A stretch of 60,000 bases of DNA from Nymphaea colorata (lineage: Eukaryota > Streptophyta > Magnoliopsida > Nymphaeales > Nymphaeaceae): contig NC_045146.1 in assembly GCF_008831285.2 (NCBI RefSeq), positions 17,355,149-17,415,148 on the forward strand. The letters are read 5' to 3'. The notes under the pieces are model-generated. The model was not told the origin of the DNA and did no database searches. It saw only the letters and a program-made list of their open reading frames with translations. A program made the translations under genes and the position numbers. Each line of letters opens with the position of its first letter. The stretch's first letter is position 1. Positions 12,999 to 26,282 of the stretch are shown in pieces.

Positions 12999-15900
12999 CT
13001 ACAGGCTGATCTTCCCTCTAGAAAAAAATCTACCAATGCCACGTGCCGGTTTCTCAGGTGTTAGGAATGACGATGGGGAAGAAGACGATTTGGAAGGCCT
13101 GTGTTTTGGGCGCTTCGAACTGAGGGGCGACCTTGTAATTGGACTTGCTTCTGTGTCTGAAGAAATCAATGGGACATGATACGCATCCATATCGGATTTA
13201 CGGCCAGTTTTGGGCATAATGGAAGCGGCCAATCCTGTCTCAGCAGGCTCACATTCAGGGGAATCATGCATGCCATGAAGTTCAAGGACATCAATTTCGT
13301 CTTCTACGAATGCACCATTGTCTGCACGTCTACCAATAATTGGGTTGCCTACATTTACTGGAGGAGATTGCAATTCTTTAAGATGCTTTCCAAGGAGAAA
13401 GATGGTTTCTTGGCATTCGGCTAGTTTTTCTGCTGCGGCTGCTATCTCCCTTTCCTGCAAGCAAAGTTGGAAGATCAGTTTATGAGATAAATGGTCAGGC
13501 AAAAATTTATTGGTGAGACTAGTAAAATGCATTATCACATTAAGCACTCGATCCACCAGCTGCAGAATCATGAACCACTTTTGTTGGGAATATAAACAGG
13601 TATACGCCACTAGTTTAGATATTCACCATTATACAAGGGAATAGCCATAAAAGGCCAAACTATTTTTATGAGATATATTCGTATACCGAACCCGTAGCAG
13701 TGGCAGTTTACTAATTTGACATTTTTATCACAGGTCTGCATTGGTAGAAAGCAAAATGACGGAAAAGGAAATTCAACGGTTGAAGAAATGTTAAAACATT
13801 TGATATAGAAGATGATCGTCCTGTCTTCTACAGAGAACATTACTGCAACTTGGAACCAGCCTCCTGCGATAGACATTCTAATTTCTAGGTCAAAGAAAGT
13901 CATCTACCTAAAAGAAACATTTGTGTGATCTAATCCAGAGTGTGTCACCGAACAAAATGATTGTGCAAGGTGGACACTAGACATGATAACACCTTGCTAG
14001 CAAAGGTTAAAGGAGTCAAACTTTAAGAGATACGTAATTGCCTTTTCCAGTCTTTACATAAACTAATTATTTGATAAATGGCGAGCTTGCTAAACTAGTC
14101 AGTACCTGCAAATACAAGTACTTAATCTGCAGACGGAACTGTTTATTTCCTTTCTCATTCCAAACATTACATCTTATTCTTTATTTATATCTTTCTTAAC
14201 ATTCATTTTTTTCAAAGAAAGAAAATATTCAGATACTTTTCCTACAGCTATGGACCTACAGTGACATAAAGGAGCCGAGAACACCCTCTACACACAGTCA
14301 TCAAGAAGGAAACATTATTATGCACACTTCTAAATGTTTTCTAATTGAATTGCTCAAGCTTCCAAACAACAGAACAATAGAAAAATTTCGCTTTAAGACG
14401 ACACATGCCTGCACGCATAGACACATATGCCCAGAAACACATGATCCATGTGTGTGCCTGTGCGAATAAAGCAACCAAATTTTCCTATCTAAAAGGTGTC
14501 TCTTACTTGAAAATTATTTTGAGGCCACAATAAAAAAGTTAAAGCAACTTCAGTACACAGACTTGCTTTAGTTTATGATTTTGGAAGGCCGAATCAGCTC
14601 ATAATGACTTGTAATTCTTACCTGCTTGGTTTTTAGTTCTACATCAGCACCATGAGTTGAAGAACAGAGTGTGCAACCCCCATTCCTACATGCACAACCA
14701 CACAAATGCATACATAGGCATAATGAGAACAGAAGCAAGCTCATGAGAATACGCAGCCATATTTGCTAGACACATTTATTTTAGGGAGGGAAAAGTTTGT
14801 GAAAAACATGTAATTAGATAAATACCTTGATGCTATATAACTTAGGTTTTGTAGGGGATTTACTGTCTTTTTCCAATAAAACAAATAGAATTGGCTTTTT
14901 TTTTATGATTTCACTTGTTTTTCCTATCACAAAATACGTTTTAACCAACATTAATGCCAGCGAACCTTTGAAGCTTCTCCTCAAGATCATTACATTTGGC
15001 TACAGCTTCCTGGTGACCATGCTTCTCCACTTGAAGCTCCGCAGCTAACTTCTCCATTTTTGCCTTTAGTTGGCTCACTTCACCTTCTGTTTCTGTAAAA
15101 CGTAACTCAAGCAGCTTGTAAGATTCTGTCATGCATTTCAGCTGTGTCTCTGCTAAGCTATTGGACTTCTGAGAAGAGGCAAACACAATCTTGAGTTCAG
15201 ACAACTGGCTCTCTGTATCTGTTAATGTAGATTTTGTTTGCTCCAAACTTTCCTTACACCTAGCCAAATCTGCTTGCAGACTATCCTTCTCTATTTTCAA
15301 CTGAGAAACTTCTTCAAGCAATTTACTGGAGGAATCCTTGACATCTGGGCCAACACTTGAACTTTTTTCTTCCATACACTCATCGGAACTAGAGTGAGAA
15401 CCACAAGTAGCTTCATTGGAGGCTGTATTCTTTCCAGAAGAATTTTCTAGTACCTTGCTCTGAGGGTTGCTTGAGTTGCCAGCTTTACTGCTTTCTTCCT
15501 GAGAGGCATAAGTGCTTGGAACAACAAAGTATAGTTCACTAGCCTCAGCCAATGTATGTGAAAGGTCAAGAATAAATTCTGGCATAACTATTTTGCCCTC
15601 TAAAAGTTTGTTAACAGATCCAGAGAACTTATTTATGTTAACTGAATAATTGTTAACAGAGTTGTGTTCTTTCCATATGCCCTTAGCTTCCTTTGCCAGT
15701 CTTAAAACAAAATCATGAATCTTTGATACAGCATCTGTTAAATCAATTTCCATGCCGCCCAAGCATGGAACAGAACAATCCCCACCATTTGTGGCCCTAT
15801 CTGCAGTCTGAGGTGCAGACTCCCCACCAGAAGCAGTTTCTGACAGTTGTTCCCCAGAGGAACTTACTGAAGGCCGAGGCAATGAATTTCGCATCTCCTG

Positions 15901-18331
15901 TAAAACGCATCTAATATCATCTAAAATCCTCTCTAGGTCAGTGTCTCTAACCTCTGATGAAAGAATGAATGAGAGTCTTTTCTGAAGTTGTGAAACTGTT
16001 GCTTTGCCTGCATTAGATGCACATTCTAAGGTGGATGAATCTTCAGCAGAAGATGGAATCTCAGAGCCCATAGAAGCTTCATCCTTAGGAGCAGAAGCAA
16101 ATGATGTAGGACTACTTTCATCAGTTCTCTGAACACCCAAGTCATTAGGCATGTACGTGATTCCGTTTGACTCTGTTGACATGTAAGCCAACTTCTCCAT
16201 CTCAAGAAAGTCATCCATAAGGTCCAAATTTGTAGAGTTGTTCAGTTTGCTGCCTTCATCAGAAGCTGTCTCTTTTTTGAACTGGGATAGTTCTGAAATC
16301 AAAGCTGTTGCCCAGGATTCAGCACAGCTTGCCTCATCATCAATTCCATCCTCAGACACTGATGTCAAGCTTGGAGGAGTGCCACTGTTGTGATCCAAAG
16401 ATCCTTCAACAGGGATCTCAGTATTTGGCTTTTGCAAAGTCTTTCTGTGGCTGAGTGACTGCCTCTGGGCTTCAATAGCATGCAGTTTACTTGCTGTCCT
16501 GGAATGCATGTTTCTAGCAGAATGAAGCTCGTTGTTACATTTTGCTAGAGCCTCCTTTAACATCTCTGTTTCTTCCTCCATTGCTGCTAGACGTGCTTTG
16601 AGGAACTCAGCCTCCTTATGGTCCTGCTGAGATACATCAAAAGGCAATTCAGCCACTGGAGGTGGATATGGAACTGAATTTCTGATAGGTGATCTTCGCA
16701 ATCTATATTCTCCATGGTCCCTGCCTAAATTCTCAACCTCAAGTTTCATCTGAGCCAATGCTGCAGGGCCAGGCAATTTCTTCCGCACAAGGCCACGTAA
16801 TCTTTGGCACTCGGCTTCTAGTTTTGTTATTCTTTTTACACTCTCTAAATGCTGTTTATTTGCTGCTTCAGCGGTTTTAACACTCATATTTTTCTCCTCA
16901 TTGCGAATTTCAAGCTCTTTAGACAGGACATGAAGCTCATATCTCATGGAACTTATTTCTCTTTCACAAGACTGAATATTGCCTTTAAGAATTTCAATTT
17001 CTGCATCAGCATGAGATTTTTCTTCTTTCATCTTCACTATCAAATTACCACGTTCTTCCAATGATCTGGCAAGTGCATCATTTTCAGCTGACGCCCTGAG
17101 GAGCTCTTGTTCTAAGGTTGATATTTTTGCTTCAAATGCATGCTTGATCTTTTCCCACTGTTCGTTTTTGTTCATGACCAATTCTTGCATTTTTTGTTCA
17201 CTTTCTTCTTTGATATGCCTAATCTGCCTCATGCACTCTTTAAGAGCCCCATCCAGATGGGAAGACCTATCATCAGCCGCAAGCTTTTGCAGAGTTAGAG
17301 CCTCAAGTTGTTGTTTTAATCCCAGAGCTTCTGCTTCAGCCTTTTCCCAGCCTGAAGATTGGACAACATCATGCCACACGACATAATGGATGATTATGGA
17401 AGAGAACAAAGAGCACCTAAGTACCTAATTTTCTATCAAATCAGCTGCATTTTTTTTTCAGACAAGAAAAAAACCAGCAAATTTTTCAATGAAAAAATTT
17501 CATATGCTCGCACCTGACACAGCTTCTTCGGCAACCTTAGCTTGCTGCTTTACAAGATTGTCCTTGGTGGCCATATCCAAGAATGCAGATGAAAGCTTTT
17601 GATTCAATATGTTCACCTGCTCTTCTGATTCAGCCAATTTTGCATATGTTTCTAAAGAGACCTGGACAAAGTTTGCTTTCTTTGAAGCCTCCTGCAAAGG
17701 AAAGATCACAATCCCAGTACAAACAATAAAGGTAAAACAAGATCAGCATAGTTGGGGATGTGGGAGCAAACATGGATCTTTCACCAGATGATCTCTTCCA
17801 CATTTGTACTTTATAGTTTTATATGATAACTCATAGCATTCATAGTTCATACTATAAAAAAGGAAGAAGTTAAACATGAATATTTGTACCACCAGACCAA
17901 TTGTCAAATCCTCTCTAGCAGAAGCTTTGGAAGTATTCTTTTCTGATTATTGTTATTTTAATGTATTGATGACCAACTAAAATCAAAAATTTGAAAAGGT
18001 AGTCCTACATGATGGTGATCAATGGATTTGTAGATTGACGTATATGAGAAAAAACATAAATCTTAGATAAAACTCGTAAAATATTGTAGCTTAGAGTATT
18101 AAACTGTACAGAAGAATATGAGAAAGAGAAAGAGATGAGACTCAAAATTTTCTTCCATAATTCATAGGCTATCCTAGAACTGCATTAACCTTCAGAAAGG
18201 AATTTAAGGTATTGGGTTACCTGATCCTCATGCCGACTGCCTGAGTTTGCAAAAGATGAAATGTTAGAGTCCATCGCAGCTGCGGCCTTTTCAGAGCTTT
18301 TCTTCCTCCAAGGCCAACTACGGCGATCCAT
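12999..18331 (-). CDS. FPP: Filament-like plant protein (FPP4/FPP6-type long coiled coil)
   Basis: Five coding exons on the minus strand: 18331-18221, 17691-17514, 17351-14966, 14685-14622 and 13454-12999. All junctions are GT-AG and in phase, giving 1064 aa, close to the long members of the family. The start codon opens the typical FPP N terminus MDRRSWPWRKKSSEK. Residues of about 38-400 are heptad-rich coiled coil; the family hallmark AECQRLRGLVRKKLPG begins near residue 276. A Ser/Asp-rich middle part follows, then further coiled coil, and the C terminus ends GRFFSRGKISL as in other FPPs. Known of the family: named from a tomato protein that binds the nuclear-envelope-associated MAF1; Arabidopsis members (VETH proteins) work with COG2 and the exocyst in vesicle tethering at cortical microtubules. 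The exact role of this copy is inferred. The small fourth exon (CTLC near its start) was found from the splice phase and family similarity. Confidence 0.93.
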
Positions 18332-18780
18332 GATGAATTGGGTCCTGTAAATACACATAAACACAAACCCACCACATTTGCATAATCCAGCCATACATAG
18401 CCAGTGAAGAAGGACACCATTAACTATCAACTGAAAAGCAAATTAGCACGATAAAAATTCAGTAGCAGCTAATTAAACTCACACAGAAAATCAAGTAACT
18501 TCTCCTAATATGATGACATACAAATTTTAATGATGCCTTAAGTTTATCTTTCTTCTAACTCAAGAAATACTGGATATGTTAAGCTGTCCTGTATGTGTAT
18601 ATTAAGGCCGCCATCTGTTGTTAGAGCTAAAAATGCATAGAGGTCCAATCTTAGGAATTAAGAAGACACAGATTTTGAGGAAAAGGCAAGAAAGAAAATC
18701 AGTATTGAGTATCAAGTAGCTGTGATGATGGGGTTCCGTTAGGTGAGGCCAGCTTCTTTCTGTTTTTAGCTCAATGTGCA

Positions 18781-18819
18781 TCTCTCTCTCTCTCCCCCCC
18801 CCCTCTCTCTCTCTCTCTC
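18781..18819. repeat. (CT)n-C10-(CT)n microsatellite
   Basis: CT dinucleotides, a C tract of about ten bases, then CT dinucleotides again. It lies in the probable 5'-UTR intron of FPP. Confidence 0.9.
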
Positions 18820-18944
18820 CATGTCATCTCCTCTTCCCAGCTCTTTGCTGGAGGAAGAACCTTAAACAGGAAGATGGAGGGAATTAGTCGGAAGGGAGGG
18901 ACTAGAGGTGGACGGTGCAGATTGCCCTCTTTCATGCGAGAGGC

Positions 18945-18967
18945 AGAGAGAGAGAGAGAGAGAGAGA
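18945..18967. repeat. (GA)n microsatellite
   Basis: GA dinucleotides about 130 bp from the CT tract at 18781; the two could pair as a long-range hairpin in RNA. In the probable 5'-UTR intron of FPP. Confidence 0.85.
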
Positions 18968-20149
18968 AGCGGATAGCTATGGCAGGTTCTTTACTCCTGT
19001 TTGATCATCTACATCGGGCTGCAAGTGTACACGTGCATCATCAGCCTTAGAGGCCTAATGATTGCCCATGTCTCATCACTTGCCACCTACCACATTGATG
19101 TGTCAAGTTACATTGGGCATCAGCTTCACAAAAGGAACCCACATTTGCTTTATGCGGAAAACGTCAATAAGCAACAATTACGCCAAAAACATCAGATTTT
19201 AACAGCTTCGTGAAACGTGACCGATAAGGAGTCAATTTTCTGGTGGAATTTCCCCCAGAAACTGAACTACGTGAATACGAATATTATCCAGTTTGCGCTC
19301 GGAAATACAGATGAAGACAGATGTCCACTTTCCGACAAGCAACTCATCGCAAAACATCATCGCATACATCGAAAATCCTCTACTCCAGCTTCCTACAAAT
19401 AACCGTAGATAAGCCTATTTTTGCTAACACTGAAAGCTAACGCTCCGTACATCATCCCGTAAAAAGGATGAAGCAGAAACATCTCAACCTCTTCCAAACC
19501 TCAAGAAACATAGAAAAATGCACATAAAGCACACAACCACGAGAGCCTACTCACAGAAAAACAAACCACGCGGAAAAACGAAACTAATCATTATCCTCAT
19601 AAAGATAGAGCGTCAGTCACAAAACCATTATCCTCATGAAAACAAAGCGAAACTCCGGACGTCATAAAAAACAAAGAAACAAAACCAAATGTAGGGAAAA
19701 AGAAAAGAATCAAAGGACAATGGCGGAAGCATTTCCTCCAGCTACGCTGCAAAAATGGAAGCGTGGGGGAAAATCGGAAAACAGAGGAGAACGAAAGACC
19801 ATACCTGGAAACAGAATCCAAACAAGAGAGAGAAATGAGGGGAAGGAGAACTGGAGAAGGAAGGGTACTTCCGCAGAGGAGGAAGCAGAGGGAGACAGAG
19901 AAGGAAAGTATGCGTCCGAGCAGCCACAGTAAGAGAGAGGAGGAGAGAGAGAGAGAACTAAAATATTAGTGGGGCTGAGGTGTCGTTTATTAAGGGAAAG
20001 CTGGACAGCATAAAGCCCTTCCCTCCAACCTTTTTCCCCCTTTACGCCTTCAATGCCCAATACTAAAATGACCGAAACGCCCCTACCATGAACCTTTCCC
20101 CCACCGAAGAAGCGCCGTACGTCCATGCCCCGATTACTGGACAGTACCA

Positions 20150-23100
20150 TATGGATCGGGTCTGATCGTACTCCTGATCTGAATCCGACAATTTTCTCGA
20201 TGATAATGGATCTTTTTAAGGCAAAAATCCATATACAAGTTCGAGATTACAATCTCTACATCCAATGACCAAAACAAAGACAAAACCTTCTCGTTGTTTG
20301 GGATCTTTGTCTTGGATTCTTCTAATTCGGACCCTGCACAGCCGCATCCATCTTCAATCCAGATTCAACTCCAGGTCAACGTTTTGGATTGTTAAGTGAG
20401 ATCCGGATTGGATCAATGTAATTGGAGTCAGAAATTTTTAGCTAAGAAGCACTATATTTTAAATTTTGAACGATATTTTTATGTAAACAAGTAAAAATAT
20501 TATAAAGTACCAATGTATAAATAAAATAAATCTTATAGGCTAGTGTCGGCAATTACCCACAACAGTCACATGACTCAATTACTGAATGCAACAAAGATAT
20601 TTCACCCTTGTTTTCATGTTACGCACATCCGGGTCTACATATCATGAACCCTTGCAAGTGAGCCGACGGGGTCTCGTCCCATAGAGGGGCGGGGTCGAAC
20701 GGGATGTGCCCTCGAACACGAACACTGGGCTCCTTGGCTCTTGGTAAGAACTTCTCAATCAATTCAATACAGGACCTACATCCATTCGAAGCTAATATGA
20801 ATATCGAACTAAAAATGTAGCTTTACATTGGATTTGGATCTTCAAGTCATGTCTTGTTCAAGTAAAGACCAACAGGTTAGATTTGGGTTGGCTGTTCATA
20901 TGATAATCGCTGCATCCGATAGATCTGTTTATGTTATTAATTGAGTTCACATTTAGGTGAGAGTTTGACAACCCAAATCCAGCTTGAACCCAACAAGCAA
21001 CCGCGTTGCATGGAGAACTCAAATTCATATCCTTCAATGCTTAAGAAAGACCAAACATAAGGAAAAGATGAAGCTCGTTGAGTGGTTTGGCCTTTTGACC
21101 TAATATCAAGTTAATAATTATTTTGCTTATTCAAGAGCTGACGTCCACTAATTGGCGAGCTGACTCCCATGAATAGAAAGAGCTGTCCTCCATTAAATGA
21201 CAGAAGCCGGGCTAAAAGCATCAATCTCTCGCCGGAAAAATAGAGATTCCGGCCGGCTCCCTCCGACGGTTTGGACTCGTGCGTTACCAAGTCCAGTCTA
21301 ATCTCCTTGAAAAGTAACGTTAAAATATTTTTGCTCAAGTTAGAACCACTACAAAGGATTAAATATTTTTGACACTAGGCGAAGAACTTATATCTATGCG
21401 CTGACAACTCGAAAAATGAGGATTAATTTGCAAAAACTGTGTAAGCTAAAGACTGTGGTGCAAAAAGGCCCATAAGACAGGGACCTATCTGTAGAAAGCT
21501 AGCTCTTCTTTAAACTTCAATCATCAGCAAACTACCAAAAAATGTTTGGATTTGTCTTAACCAAGAGCATCTGCAAAGAAAATTTGTTCATGACATGTCA
21601 GACGACTGATGCAATTGGCTTCACCTTCAGGTTGCATTTGTCATTATTGACGAAATGGTAGTCATTGGGATGAAAGTCAGGTTGTTACCCGGTGCTGATC
21701 AATGTGCAAATATTACTCATTTATTATAACTTAACATTTTGTATCAGAGATGTTCAGATCCAAATAAAATAGTAATATTTAGTTGCAGAATCCAGCAAAA
21801 TGCATAATCTTCATAGTTTTCGTATGGATACAGAAAACCCACTTTCCTTCCTTCTCAAAGTTCATTCTCCCAATTTGTTTTGCTTAATTTCTGATTCACA
21901 CTGCTTTTCCGGATTTCAGGTGAGTAAGTGGATTAATCCCACTGCTCGAGCGAGAGATGAAGCTCTCCTCCTTCATCAGTAGTTGCAGAAGATGAGAAGT
22001 CGATGTGCTTCAACTTGTTTTGAGCTATGCCCTTTGCGGCGTTTTTCCAAATTTCATCATGTTTCAAAATGTTTACTTCTTCGCTTTCGCTTGCCTACGC
22101 ATACCAGTATATGCCACGACCAGTACAAAGGACTAAAAAATGCACAGGTCCATTTCTAGTTCATTTTGATGCAAGATCAACCATAGAAAAATTTCCTATA
22201 ATCACAAATATAATTGATGGATGATAAAGTTGGCATTGCACGTATCGCCATCCAGAGTGATTCCAAATTTCATCTTGCTTGTCAATTGTTAGGTTTCCTG
22301 TCAAAGTCACTGTCTGTATCATGTTAGCTTCCGGTTTATTCAAATTAACCTTCACCGTCGGCGCTGGCAAGTAAACTTATATGTGTTTTTGCATGGTTAT
22401 TTCCACTGCCAACTTCATATACACCACTACTTAATTACCTCATCATCAAACAAACTCCGGCCTTTCAGTGCACTTTTAATTTTGACAGCCACTTACAGTG
22501 TTTTTCTTTTCTGCAGTACTAATGGGTGATGCTAACAACTACAATTCACCATGAAAGTTGGTTGTCTTCATCGTTAGCTACTTGGTTGTTTGATTTCCAT
22601 ATATGGTTGAAGGAGTTCCAAACACTACTGACAAATTTTCTGCACAGTTACATATCTGTGCTTGGAATTTGGGTTTTCTTCCTTTTGGGCAGGGCATGTG
22701 GTGAGCAAGAATACGAAGAATCTTTCTTGGTGAGTATAATTACAATGTACAAGTTACTTTCTCGTTACTTTCTCTTATCAGAAGCACTAACTAATTACTC
22801 TACAAGGAATCCTTTATCCATGTACTGTTTTTCTTTTTCTTTTTTTTCTTTTGTTTTTTTAATGTAAATGTTATGTACTGTTCTAGCAGATTGACTTTCT
22901 AAGGCTTTTAAGTTGGAAGAATAGTTCGATTACTTTCTATAAGCAGGGGGAGAGAAGGTGAGCCGAACGGTCGTTCGACTGGGCCAAATGATCCAACAAA
23001 TTTATCCAAGTAAGACCTGCCTGTAAGTGACTTCTGTTTTCAGACAGAACTTCTGTTTTTAAATGTGCACAGTTTAGATTATTATTTTGATGATATTTTG

Positions 23101-23340
23101 ATCAGACAATGGTTGGTGCTTATTAATCGTGAGGACCGTAGCGTTAGAGATGCAATAAAATTGGTACTATACTTCTAAGCGAACTTGTGTCACTAAACTC
23201 ATTATTTTTGTTACAACCCAGCCTTTCTTCTAAATTGTGAAAAAATAACCATTCATCCTAATAAAAAAAACGATTCTTATCAAACAAAGTCACATTTATA
23301 AAAACAAAACATCAAAAAATAACTTGTAATAATAGTCTTC
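20150..23340. other. Intergenic stretch, no gene recognised
   Basis: Sequence upstream of the FPP leader. It includes a small GC-richer patch at about 20655-20740 that does not fold as a tRNA by eye. No exon chain, no recognisable protein and no clear transposon ends. Confidence 0.45.
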
Positions 23341-23369
23341 AAAATACTGTCCATCAACTCGTGATTAAG

Positions 23370-23720
23370 ACCCTGTGCCAACCGGAGCAGAGCAGACGGC
23401 TCCGGCTCCGGCTCCTCCGCCGGCGCCGCAGACTAGGGCCAAATTCGTCATCCGCGTTTTCGTTAGATTCTGCCCTTGCGAGAAAAAAAAAATCTGTCCA
23501 CCTTCGAGTGTGGGGCCTACAAGACCAGAGGCTCTGCGAGCTTGCCACGTGGCGATGGTCAAACGCTTGTGGCACCGCCAACACGAGTTGAGAGAAGGGC
23601 CCTTCCCTTGGATTCCGGTGGGAGAGTGGGCCCCACCCTCCTGAGCCTGCACGTGGGAGGCCCGAAAAGGCGGGAGCAGTTTCTGTGACGCCGCGGGTTT
23701 AACTGCAACTCGGCGGGAAG
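23370..23720. promoter_or_regulatory. GC-rich promoter-like island without an attached gene
   Basis: About 350 bp of GC-rich, CpG-containing sequence inside very AT-rich DNA. It holds a perfect 10-bp palindrome GCCACGTGGC (G-box core, 23544-23553), a second CACGTG (23650-23655), GTGGGCCCCAC (23626-23636, resembling TCP-factor sites) and the 12-bp palindrome GAAGGGCCCTTC (23594-23605). Open frames cross it on both strands, as expected of GC-rich DNA, and none has a recognised domain. Promoter function is inferred from motif content only. Confidence 0.4.
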
Positions 23721-24563
23721 AGTAGGGACGAATTTAACGCGAAATTAAAGATTTTTTAGAAGCAGTCACGAGGGTTCCAAGAAGAGGAAGAAAAATAAAA
23801 GTGTATTTTTCAGTTTGAAATTGTTCTTTACTTTGTTTTAGATAAAAACCTTGTAAGTCTTTTTTTTAAAAACGCTGAATAAGAGCTCGATCAATTTAAT
23901 ACATTCATTGGACCTGTTATTTGGTTGAAAAATCATTTAAGTTCAAAACAAATCCTCGTCTTCTAAGTTTTATGATAATGCACTGTTCTTTCTAAGTTCG
24001 TTTCTTTTGTGGGAGCGGGATTTTTCACTCAAGCTTTAACCCAATTACATTCTTTTAGTGTATTATTCTTTTAGTGTACAACCATGTTTTCAATGTCTCC
24101 GGTGTCACCTTTATTGTGTTTCAGTTTGCATGTCGGCGACCATCTTTTTGCAACACAAAAGGTTGATGCCACCATTGATTCTAAACAAAAACCACTCGCC
24201 TACTGGTTTCTGTTCCCATTGAGGATATTTGGGATATTTGACAACATCCACTTTATAATTGAAAACCAATGGATTTGGCTTGCGTCAAAACTCTATATAT
24301 GATCTACTTATTTTGATTTCTCTGCTGCATATGAGGTGATATAGATAGTGATTTTGACATGAACATCAGAGATCAACTAATAATTTAATACGAACGCTGC
24401 TGTACCAGCTCAACTGCTGATGATCATTAATTTTCACGTAGCATTGTCGTCATCAAGAGCATCATCCTCACGGTCTTCAACATCAATCAATATCGTTCTG
24501 TTTGATCCTGCCTCACCATTCAACAACCATCGCCCTGCAGTATTTCTAACGATAGCAAGAAAA

Positions 24564-24629
24564 CTGGAAGGGTTTGCTGAACCATCGTTTCTCCTGCTGG
24601 AAGGGTTTGCTGAACCATCGTTTCTCCTG
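24564..24629. repeat. Tandem duplication, 33-bp unit x2
   Basis: Two identical 33-bp units (24564-24596 and 24597-24629) starting CTGGAAGGGTTTGCTG. The length is a multiple of three, so open frames pass through both, but I recognise no protein. Confidence 0.9.
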
Positions 24630-24960
24630 GTTTTCTCCTTTTGCGCGCATCACATCTGAACCACTCCATGTGCATGGCTCTCCATGAGTAACTCAAGTAA
24701 TAATACAAATTCAAGTTTCTATACACAGAAGTGTGTATAAATAATATATATGTATATATTAAAATAAGTTGGCTACTTATATATCCGGATTGTTCATTTT
24801 TTATTTCGTATAATTAAAAATTGTTGCAAAAGAGTGCATTTGAGACGGTCAGTTATTTTACCATATTTTTTAACAACAGAATACATATTTTATGATAATT
24901 TAGCATAAAATAAAAAAATAACCATATCGCAAAGGAGATAGTCGGCTTATTTCAATTTTA

Positions 24961-24980
24961 CTCTCTCTCTCTCTCTCTCT
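24961..24980. repeat. (CT)n microsatellite
   Basis: Ten CT dinucleotides. Simple sequence repeat. Confidence 0.85.
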
Positions 24981-25205
24981 TATGTATATGTGTGTGTTAT
25001 GGCATGCCAAATAGTTGCTGAATTACTAAAATTTAAAAGTTTCTCATTGAAAAACCATTAAATCGTCACTAAAGCCACCATAATTAGTTGTTGCATCATA
25101 AACTGTAGCAACTGCCAAGTTAGTACTTTTTTTAATGATAAATTTTTAAATTTTAATAATCCAATAACATTAGACACACGAAAACATTGAATTCACACAT
25201 ACACA

Positions 25206-25208
<3 letters not shown>

Positions 25209-25241
<33 letters not shown>
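25209..25241. repeat. (TA)n microsatellite
   Basis: About 33 bp of TA dinucleotides after a short CA run. Confidence 0.9.
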
Positions 25242-25244
<3 letters not shown>

Positions 25245-25936
25245 TGATTATGAGCACTATTTAAAGGGTTTGAGATTTGAATCACATGGTTGCTATTACA
25301 ATCCATGTGTTACTATTCTGAACTGCAAATGATGGCAAATGTGGTACCTGAGTTGAATAATATATCATAAATCCACCAAGCCTCGAAGCAAAATAGAATC
25401 TTAGAGACATAAGGGTAGAACATATGAATTTTAAGCTGAATATGATTTTTCCTAAGTAAACATTTTTTTTTTTAAAAGTCTCATCGTGCCATTTGGAAGA
25501 TGAAGGGTTCAAACTTCATTCTATTATTAAATAGCGGCTGCTTGTATGGTTGGATATTAATTATACGGTGACCAAGTAAAGTAATTAAGAGATCTTACAG
25601 CTCATAAACTGGGGATAGATTTTAGGGGATGGATGACCATCCGCTAAGTACCTACAACCAATTAAATAAGAAACCGAAATAGTTGATGGAGACGCCATGC
25701 CATCTGTTATATCAAATAGAAAAAACAAAGGGAAGCTAGAATGGAATTAAAGAAATACAATGGGTAACATTCAACTACCTATTCCACCAGAAATCAATAA
25801 TGCCTCTTGTTTTTTCTCTTCTTCTACAACCTGTGGGTCACGCCTTTCAAGGAGAAGGTCACGGGAAAGAAAATTTCGATAATGATCTTTTCTCAAGAGA
25901 AGTGAGTTAAAGCAAAACAAGAATAGCATATACATG

Positions 25937-25939
<3 letters not shown>

Positions 25940-25990
<51 letters not shown>
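25940..25990. repeat. (TA)n microsatellite
   Basis: About 50 bp of uninterrupted TA, the longest such run in the window. Confidence 0.9.
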
Positions 25991-25992
<2 letters not shown>

Positions 25993-26096
25993 GAAATACT
26001 AACGGATGACTAAAATTTAAAAATTTATTGTTGGCACCATATTATCTGATTATTGGGCCAGGCCAGAACTAAATGAGGTTATCCACTAACTGTTTT

Positions 26097-26183
26097 CTTT
26101 TATCGTCTTTAATTCTTTCGATTTAGTTGCAGCTACTAAGTTCTTTAATTCTTTTATCGTCTTTAATTCTTTCGATTTAGTTG
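26097..26183. repeat. Direct repeat, 33 bp, period 54
   Basis: The 33 bases from 26097 (starting CTTTTATCGTCTTTAATTC) recur identically from 26151, with 21 bp between the copies. Confidence 0.85.
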
Positions 26184-26282
26184 GATACTGACGTGCTTTT
26201 GATTGAGGGTTGGTTCATCATTGTCTTTCTTTCAGATTAAAGTGCAGTAATTGATTGAGGGTTTTTCCTTTGAACTAAAGCC

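Larger units (their letters stand above)
18332..19970 (-). promoter_or_regulatory. FPP 5' leader with probable 5'-UTR intron
   Basis: Thirteen bases upstream of the FPP start codon there is a good acceptor on the minus strand (TGTGTATTTACAG, border at 18345/18344). A good matching donor (TTTCCAG/GTATGG) lies at 19805/19804, which would make a 5'-UTR intron of about 1.46 kb and an untranslated exon from about 19970 to 19805. That exon is rich in CT dinucleotides on the transcribed strand (19929-19958), as plant leaders often are. The transcription start is not determined; cDNA would settle it. Confidence 0.5.
23721..26282. other. Intergenic AT-rich stretch
   Basis: No gene recognised. It contains several microsatellites and a 33-bp tandem duplication, listed separately. 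Around 25024-25160 there is a weak inverted repeat (ACTAAAATTTAAAAG-like arms), and a similar arm recurs near 26007; this may be a decayed foldback element. Confidence 0.4.

Noticed and set aside
19636-20150. Frames of 60-146 codons around the FPP leader
   Set aside because: They reflect GA/CT-rich composition of the untranslated leader and promoter, with Arg/Glu-rich or Ser/Phe-rich products.
23354-23688. Several overlapping open frames of 70-95 codons on both strands
   Set aside because: They arise from the GC-rich island, have low-complexity Arg/Pro/Ala composition and no recognised domain.
25024-25160. Weak inverted repeat with AAATTTAAA arms
   Set aside because: The arms are AT-rich and poorly matched; likely composition, so only mentioned in the intergenic entry.
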